Part shown: one piece after another, positions 57,688 through 64,000 of the stretch
Numbering within the stretch: position 1 is the stretch's first letter
Layout of the letters: each line of letters starts with the position of its first letter
Assembly (NCBI GenBank): GCA_033980235.1
Contig: CM067075.1
Coordinates: 19,170,844 to 19,234,843, forward strand
Length of the DNA: 64,000 nucleotides
From: Diadema setosum
Lineage: Eukaryota; Echinodermata; Echinoidea; Diadematoida; Diadematidae
Reading direction: 5' to 3'
Notes under the pieces: generated by a model
Told to the model about the DNA's origin: nothing
The model's database searches: none
The model's input: the letters and a program-made list of their open reading frames with translations, nothing else
Program-made: the position numbers and the translations under genes

Positions 57688-58512
57688 GGGTGCGTTTATG
57701 CTTCCATTTTGGGGGCCAAAATCAGGCTTTTGAATCGTGATTAGGGCAAAACGCTGTTGCGTTCATGCTCAATTCGATAGAAACGCTGATTCAAAACGCC
57801 GATCCAAAATGCATAAAAAGGTGCGTTTACGATCAGCGTTTCTGACTAATCACATTTGATGGGGAAGCATAAACGCAACAGCGTTTCTATATGCGTTTAG
57901 AGTGACGTCATCTAAACGCCTTTCCGGTTCACGTGAAAAAGCGCGCGCTCGGCCAGCCAGCTACCCTGGCCTGTGCAATTTTCCCATGTACTGTGCATAT
58001 GCATGTCTTTCCCAGCTGCTCTCCCAGAGCAGCTGGTGAAGGCAGGCTTTGTACGGAGGACCGGACAAGCCTGTCGGGATAAAATCAACAGAATTAAGGT
58101 CTGTATTGTGTGAGTTTTATTAAAGAAAATTTTTACCGCAATATTAAAACGTAGGAGATAAATGAAATTGATGATAGTTAATACACGAGACTGTTAACTA
58201 CACATTCCGATTTTGTCAACAATCTGTCGATGAAATAAATACTCATATTTTCCATCATTGTCTACAGTTAATGTACGTGTGTATTCTAAATTATATTAGA
58301 CATGCTACGGAACATGAACAATGTACACACTCAGGCCAGAACTTCCAAAAAAAGCGCGCGCCCCAATTGACCTGCCTCTGCTGAGGTCAGCGAAGCAATC
58401 GCGAACGCTCTTTCCAAGGCTCGAAGAAAGTGAGCATAAACAGTGAATGGCGTTTTGAATCAGCGTTTCAAAACGCTGATTCTGCCTTCGCAAATTGAGC
58501 ATAAACACACCC
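57688..58512. mobile_element. 825-bp TIR element with GGGTGCGTTTATGCT ends
   Basis: GGGTGCGTTTATGCT at the left and GAGCATAAACACACCC at the right. Internal repeats of AAACGCTGATTC and AACGCAACAGCGTTT occur in both orientations, and AAAAGCGCGCG appears twice. The centre (57.95-58.3 kb) is non-repetitive. It is CpG-rich compared with its surroundings. Confidence 0.78.
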
Positions 58513-59759
58513 TTTGTCCCACATGCACAAACAAATTACTGTACAATGTAGTGTCAGCTTTCTTCATCTTGTGTTTAATCTATAGGTAGCCACATGGTGT
58601 GTTACCATACTTGTGTTTTTTCTCCCTTTAATTATCTGGACTACCACAATACTTCAATATGACTGGTAACCGCCAACCTGCACACATGTTGTCTCCATTG
58701 CTCAAGCCATCAGACCAAGATGCATCATGAAGTACCCTGCTGGATGCTATGGTATGCCTTTTTCATCCTCCCAAAAGCATCCACTCTATTCCATCTTTTT
58801 AATGACTCTACCTTATTCTGGATGTATAATGTCTACACAAACTCAGACTCATGTTTTTAAAACAAGATGATTGATTTCCAAGGCACTACTGAATTTCACT
58901 TGAAAACAACTCTTTCTTTGTGAAGTATTGTTCTCCTCAATGTCGGCTGTGAGATGGCAAAACAACACTCTTACATGAAACTTCTTTTAGTAAATGGAGT
59001 TTAAAGTTTTGCAAAGGTACCACTCTTTTTCTGTGTTTGTTTAATACTTCATATCTACAACTTGTAATCCTGAAGGGACCAACAGTATCAATGATCCTGA
59101 ATGCAAATTAATTTTCTAGACCCCTTATTTCTACAATAATTTGCATTTATCAAAACATACATTGTTTTACCGCATCAACCAAACCAAGCTACAATTATTG
59201 TATTGCTACAGCAAAACAATGTAAGTCCAGTCTAGGGATTTTGATCAATGGTGCAAGTACATGTTATACAATGTCATTTTGCACATGGTTCTTTCGGCTA
59301 TGCATGGCGCGCAGCCTATCACTCACTACGTAAATGATGGCCAAAAAAATACATTGCATGCACAAGAGTAGATACATGTTTTGCCAAGTTCATGATGGAT
59401 GAGTGTTGAGAAGGGGCCACGCGTATCGCCGCTTATGTTGTTATGCCAACAAAATTATGACAATTCCCACTGCGAGGTGAAATATTGACATCAACAGTAT
59501 GCAAAAGAGTGAGCTGATGATGTTACAAACTAACAATTTCCCATTGATCATTTACCAAATAAAAAAAAATGACATTCCTCTATGAAAAAAAGTGCAAAAA
59601 ATAATGTCATTCCTGGTTGAATAGCTTCAAGATAATGATCAGTCATGTATAACAATTTTAGATTGGGGGGGGGGGGTCGGATTGCATTTGAACCAAATTT
59701 ATACTACAAAAATGATTATTTTGTAACCGAATGACAACGTTTTGGAACTAAATGAACAT

Positions 59760-59918
59760 TTCGTCCACAAAATGATAATTTCATTGACGAAATGGTCATT
59801 TTGTCGACGAAATGACCAATTTTGTAATGAAATATTCCGTGTGGCACTTGGTGCTCCATGGTTTTTGTCCATGGTTTAAACCATGGTTTCATTTGTACTA
59901 CCTTCGTGAATTCAGGCC
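59760..59918. repeat. GACGAAATG palindrome patch and partial MITE end
   Basis: Repeated ACGAAATG(G/A)TCATTTTGTC and CAATTTTGT units, followed by CCATGGTTTAAACCATGG and the end ACCTTCGTGAATTCAGGCCT, which matches the right end of the 55,577 element. A G11 run lies just before at about 59,666. Confidence 0.65.
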
Positions 59919-61038
59919 TACAGTATATGTATCAGCATTGGAGTACCCATTATACACTTAACTAAACATCTTACAAAATTAAAAGAAGGAAAAAACAATG
60001 AAACCTTGTCTAGAGCAGACAAATACAGCCCCCCTAAACAAACAAACAAACAAAAGGTATGCACAAACAAGCAAAACACTGCACTGATGTGATTGTACAA
60101 GCATCTGACGTGACTGTATAAGAAAAGCAAATCAGGTATTTATAAGTTTTACAAAGAAATGAAATACATTCTTCTTCTTTACTTATGATGATGGTAGCTG
60201 TAAAATATGCCTACCTAGGATGCATTTTGTTGACCATCTTGCATAAATTATTTACCACTTTCCTGCAGCCCGCTATGCCAGAGACACAAGAATTGTTATT
60301 TTGAATCACAATAGCTGCACTGTATTAACACTGCAGATTTTGAGGAGATGAAAACTGCTGATATATTTTTCAAAGCTCCCAAGGCTTCCTATTATGGCAA
60401 TGATAGCACATGGTACTGTGGTGTGTCTAAAGCTATAAATACATGACCTCAACTGCACTCAGGAAGACTCACATTTTATGTACACTGTACAGTGTACCTG
60501 CACTAATATAATGACAATGATCTTGTGGTTTTTTTTTTTTTCATGCATTATGCACCTTTAGTGAATTGTGCAGGTTGATTAACACACGGGTACAAGCAAT
60601 ATTTGATACCAGCAGTCCGATTTAAATTCTTATCATTCACAGATGTACATTTCATTATATTTAAACTAAAACAGGACACTACGAGGGATAGGAACTAGAA
60701 ATTTGCCAGACTGTCTTAATTTTCAATTATTCTAATATCTTTTAGCTCTGCATCCTACATGTAGATTTACCACAAAATGGGTGGAGATACAACATTGTCA
60801 CATATCTAGTGCTTCCAATGCAAGAATATTTTGCTGCACATAAGTGATCTCAATACACCAATAATTGAATGCTGATCACATGCAAATACTTTATTAAATA
60901 ATGTAAAAAAGAAAAAATCTATGAACCCCTTTGTTATTATGGATCTTGTGTCTTCTCATGTAAATTGGAAACAAAATTTTGTTCATTATGAAAAAAAAAT
61001 ACTTGTCTATTTCTAAAATAAGTCATTTTTTTTTCCTG

Positions 61039-61577
61039 ACAAAAGGAATAGTTCACCTCAATGGTATAAATGTATTGTGTGTGGATTGAGTAAATGCAGC
61101 TGCTACAAAGTAGAGCACATCAGTGAAGTTTGAGAAAAATCAAACAATCTGTTCAAAAGTTATAATTTTTTCAAGTTTCAGAGCCACCATTGCTAGATGA
61201 GTAGACTACAATACATTGTAGTTTGTGACACCACTGCAGGACAATCTAGAGAATATATAACAGAGAAGTCCACAAAATTTCATCTTTTTTTTAAATGAAA
61301 GGTACACATTCCTCAGCATTGCAATGAAAACATCTTGACGGAAGAATTTCATGAATTTGAATCCCTCAGCATGTTACACATGTTATAGGGTGTGCATATT
61401 TTTCACCCTGCTTTCTCAAAGAGATACACTTTTTCAAAGTACTCTTTCATTTTGCTAGAAATATTGTAGAAATACAGTGTATGCTAAATTTGGTTTATAC
61501 TTAAGTATTTTCTTCATGTTGTTGTCCTGCAGCAGTGTAACATGTAATGGGTCGATAGTGTGGGACTTCACCTTAAC
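61039..61577. mobile_element. family B element, copy 4 (diverged)
   Basis: AAAAGGAATAGTTCACCTCA at the left; GTGGGACTTCACCTTAA at the right. Internal matches are CATCAGTGAAGTTTGAGAAA, CAATCTGTTCAAAAGTTAT and TTGCTAGATGAGTAGACTAC. More substitutions than copies 1 and 3, hence probably older. Confidence 0.7.
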
Positions 61578-62836
61578 CAGTTCCGTAAGAGAATCTGAAA
61601 TTGCCATCTTTTTACCCACAAGGTTCCTGTAGGGAATTAGTTACCGGTATGTGCCCTTCTCTGTCAAGTGTCATACAACAACATGTTTTGCAAAGCCCTA
61701 ATGACTCCTACAAATTGTACACACACAACTTATCGTAAAGGTCCTGCTTTATCAGGGTAACAAGGTATTTCACATAGATTTTTTTTTGATTGTTGGTAGT
61801 ATACAACATGTACATATGTACATTGCTATATAGAGAATATCCATATTTTAGATCATGTAAATAATGTACACTTTCACAGCAAATATCACTAACTAAATAC
61901 ATAATTGCAGCTCTGCAAAAGAAATCCTGTTATAGACTGAAACCAAAGCACAAAAACGTGTAGGCCAAGATAAACCCATACCAGTTTTACAACCTTTCAA
62001 ATTATGTACACAGTGTATCAGTACTTCACGTCAGCTATGCTTGATACTCTACCTGTGAAGAATAATACCTATTTAGCCTTCTAATAACATTATGTGACTA
62101 GGCACCATCTAAGTCATTTGGAGAATATTGAAGGAAACCTCTGAGTTTCCTCTTACTAAAACAAAACAAACAAAAACACCAAACACCAAACACGTACAGT
62201 ACAAAGTTGCTTCATCATCTTTTCTAAACCCTGTAAACCTGTGCACAAGTTTCTCTTTACAGCACCCCAACAAATTTACATGACAAATGACATCAAAACA
62301 TAAAATCATGAGTTTTGAAAAATAGCTGTTGTTCAACTTTGGAGCGAATGAGATGTCTTGTATAGTGTATTCAGAATGTTAGTAACAAAAATTGTGTTGG
62401 GTGCCATGTATGAGTATGGTCCTCTTTCAAAAATGTATCAATGTGGAGAATGTGTGATGCAGTCTTGACAAGCAGCAAGCTACAGTGACATGAATCATCA
62501 AGTAAAATCTATTGGGACAATGATGATATAAATCTTCAATACAAAGGTAAAGTTCTTAGAGCTTCTACTATCAAGCATGGCAGTGAATAGTTCAAGGTAT
62601 GGAAGCTTACAAAAGAAATAAGATACCAGCATTATATGAGTGTAGCTGTTTTTGTTCAGTCCTTCTTTCGCCCTCAAGCAGTACTTTGTACTCATATACA
62701 ATGTGTACATGCATCCATGTGCAGCGTTGAAGCTGGGAGGTATTACAGAGATGGAGTGGCAACTCTTCGTAATTCATGCAAACGCATGTTTGGGTTCAAG
62801 GCGTTACAATGGGATGTCTAGCATTCCATTACGCTT

Positions 62837-63427
62837 TGAAGTCATGCTCGGCGCCGCTCTGGTTTGCAAGACGAAGTTGGGAGACGAAGAACGCATTTCA
62901 CCTTTCGTCGAATTACAAGTTCTATTTCACCTTAAAATTTTAAATGAAATAGAAATGTCTACTCGAATTGATTTAGAATAGTTTAGTAAAGAATTCAATA
63001 TTATAAACATGTATTTCTAGTTTCTTCGTAATGCCCAAATCAAAATGAAATGAAAATTAGGTCCTCTTAAAAACCTAATATTTTTCTATAATGCGCATAT
63101 TTGTGCATGTTAGTTTTTTAATCTTTTAATCTGGGATATTTTGATCTTTCAAATACAGTACTCCGCTAAAGCGTATTCCAGCGTGCTTTTAAACTATTTG
63201 CTGTTAAAATTGTTAGTTTGACACTGCATTTTGGTTCGCTGCTCCAATTCAAGTTACACAAATTCATTGTTGCCATCACATTGAAAGAGAGAGCGAATTG
63301 CAGTAGGGGCAAGTATTTCTAGATGTGAGAGCGCTAGTCCCGATTATTGATGCTCTCTTTTGTCAAAGCACATGGGTAACACCTGTAGTTGAACGCATAA
63401 CTTCTCGGCGGCGCCGCGCATGACTTC
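62837..63427. repeat. inverted pair TTTGAAGTCATGCNCGGCGCCGC
   Basis: TTTGAAGTCATGCTCGGCGC at about 62,837 and its inverse GCGCCGCGCATGACTTCAAA ending at about 63,427 form 24-bp inverted repeats with two or three mismatches, 540 bp apart. These could be the ends of an element or paired promoter sequences. No target duplication is clear. Confidence 0.5.
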
Positions 63428-63834
63428 AAAGGAGAGCAGTAGTTGCCTCTCCTTCTCTAGCACCTCCCTGGTTGCAGCATGTACATCATGCAAATTTTCA
63501 TACATCTCCAGCATTATTAAAATAATTCATGTACTTTAATTAACCAAAAAACACAAGAGCTCAAGATAATCTGCCCCTTCTATCTACACCAAGTAGCCCT
63601 TCATGTTCTGACTACATCATAGTTATTCAAAGTGAGGCAGTCCTCACAAATTATTAAAAATATATATATACATGTATGTTGTTGGTATCTCTATTAATGA
63701 ACTACTTTCAACAAAAACAAACTTTCAAATCACCAAATAAGCGCATATATTTCGACTGAAAAAGTGTGAATCTGCAGAGGGGAATATGGTAATGAGGGAG
63801 TGTTGGTGGAATATCCGATGTCACTGATAGTTCA

Positions 63835-64000
63835 TTCATTTTTCATGAAAATTACACATTCCATCAACTTGATACTAACATATGTTAAGGGCAGCAATTA
63901 TTCCCCCTGCTTTTTCTAAAGTAGTTAGTCAAGTGCTCTTTCATAATGCTGGAATAGTGAATTTTTGTGGAATTTTCCTTATATTTTCTTTATATTGTTG
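63835..64000 (+). mobile_element. family B element, copy 5, cut by window end
   Basis: Starts at CATTCATTTTTCATGAAAAT and matches the right half of copy 2 (CCATCAACTTGATACTAACA, TATGTTAAGGGCAGCAATTA, CCTTATATTTTCTTTATA). Its left arm is missing; the right end lies beyond 64,000. Confidence 0.78.

Larger units (their letters stand above)
56515..64000 (-). other. SNX13: SNX13 intron 1 / upstream region
   Basis: The missing initiator exon, probably coding only a handful of residues, should lie here or beyond the window. I could not choose one ATG-donor pair. The stretch holds the 57,688 element, a palindromic GACGAAATGGTCATTTTGTC patch (about 59,780-59,820), family B copies at 61,039 and 63,835, and a CpG-containing zone at 62.8-63.4 kb. 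Confidence 0.55.

Noticed and set aside
62652..62981. 109-codon plus-strand frame near the window end as a new gene
   Set aside because: No known domain and no splice partners; it overlaps one arm of the inverted pair at 62.8 kb, so the frame is probably fortuitous.

Overview
The window is animal nuclear DNA: short coding exons separated by long introns, GT-AG junctions, microsatellites, and many small inverted-repeat transposons. The gene content (NDUFA10 and SNX13 orthologues) and the style of the dispersed repeats suggest a marine deuterostome, most likely an echinoderm such as a sea urchin. The species assignment is inference; no marker in the window fixes it.

Layout. (1) 558-4424, plus strand: the last four exons of NDUFA10, a complex I accessory subunit of the deoxynucleoside-kinase fold. 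The 5' part lies before the window. (2) About 4.4-7.9 kb: NDUFA10 3' UTR and its candidate poly(A) signals, a 1 kb palindromic element and a CCATCCAT-rich minisatellite. (3) About 7.9-15.4 kb: AT-rich DNA without convincing coding potential, probably largely the 3' UTR of the next gene. (4) 15,397-56,514, minus strand: 21 exons of SNX13 joining in consistent phase into 979 codons plus a stop. The domain order is two membrane segments, PXA, RGS, PX and Nexin_C. Only a short initiator exon is missing. It should lie upstream, in 56.5-64 kb or beyond. (5) 56.5-64 kb: intron 1 and/or promoter-side DNA filled with repeats.

The two genes are convergent (tail to tail). One product acts in the inner mitochondrial membrane respiratory complex. 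The other is an ER-anchored lipid-transfer and tethering protein that binds endosomal phosphoinositides. I see no sign that they work as a unit.

I found no new enzyme system or defence system. The unusual content is in the repeats: several unrelated TTAA-flanked palindromic element families, one nested in another; a 4.2 kb element in SNX13 intron 8 with about ten 170-bp-spaced units carrying a YY1-like motif; an intronic tandem array with perfect DR1 nuclear-receptor half-site pairs; a near-perfect 49-nt hairpin downstream of SNX13; and a four-copy 19-bp GAGCTC array.
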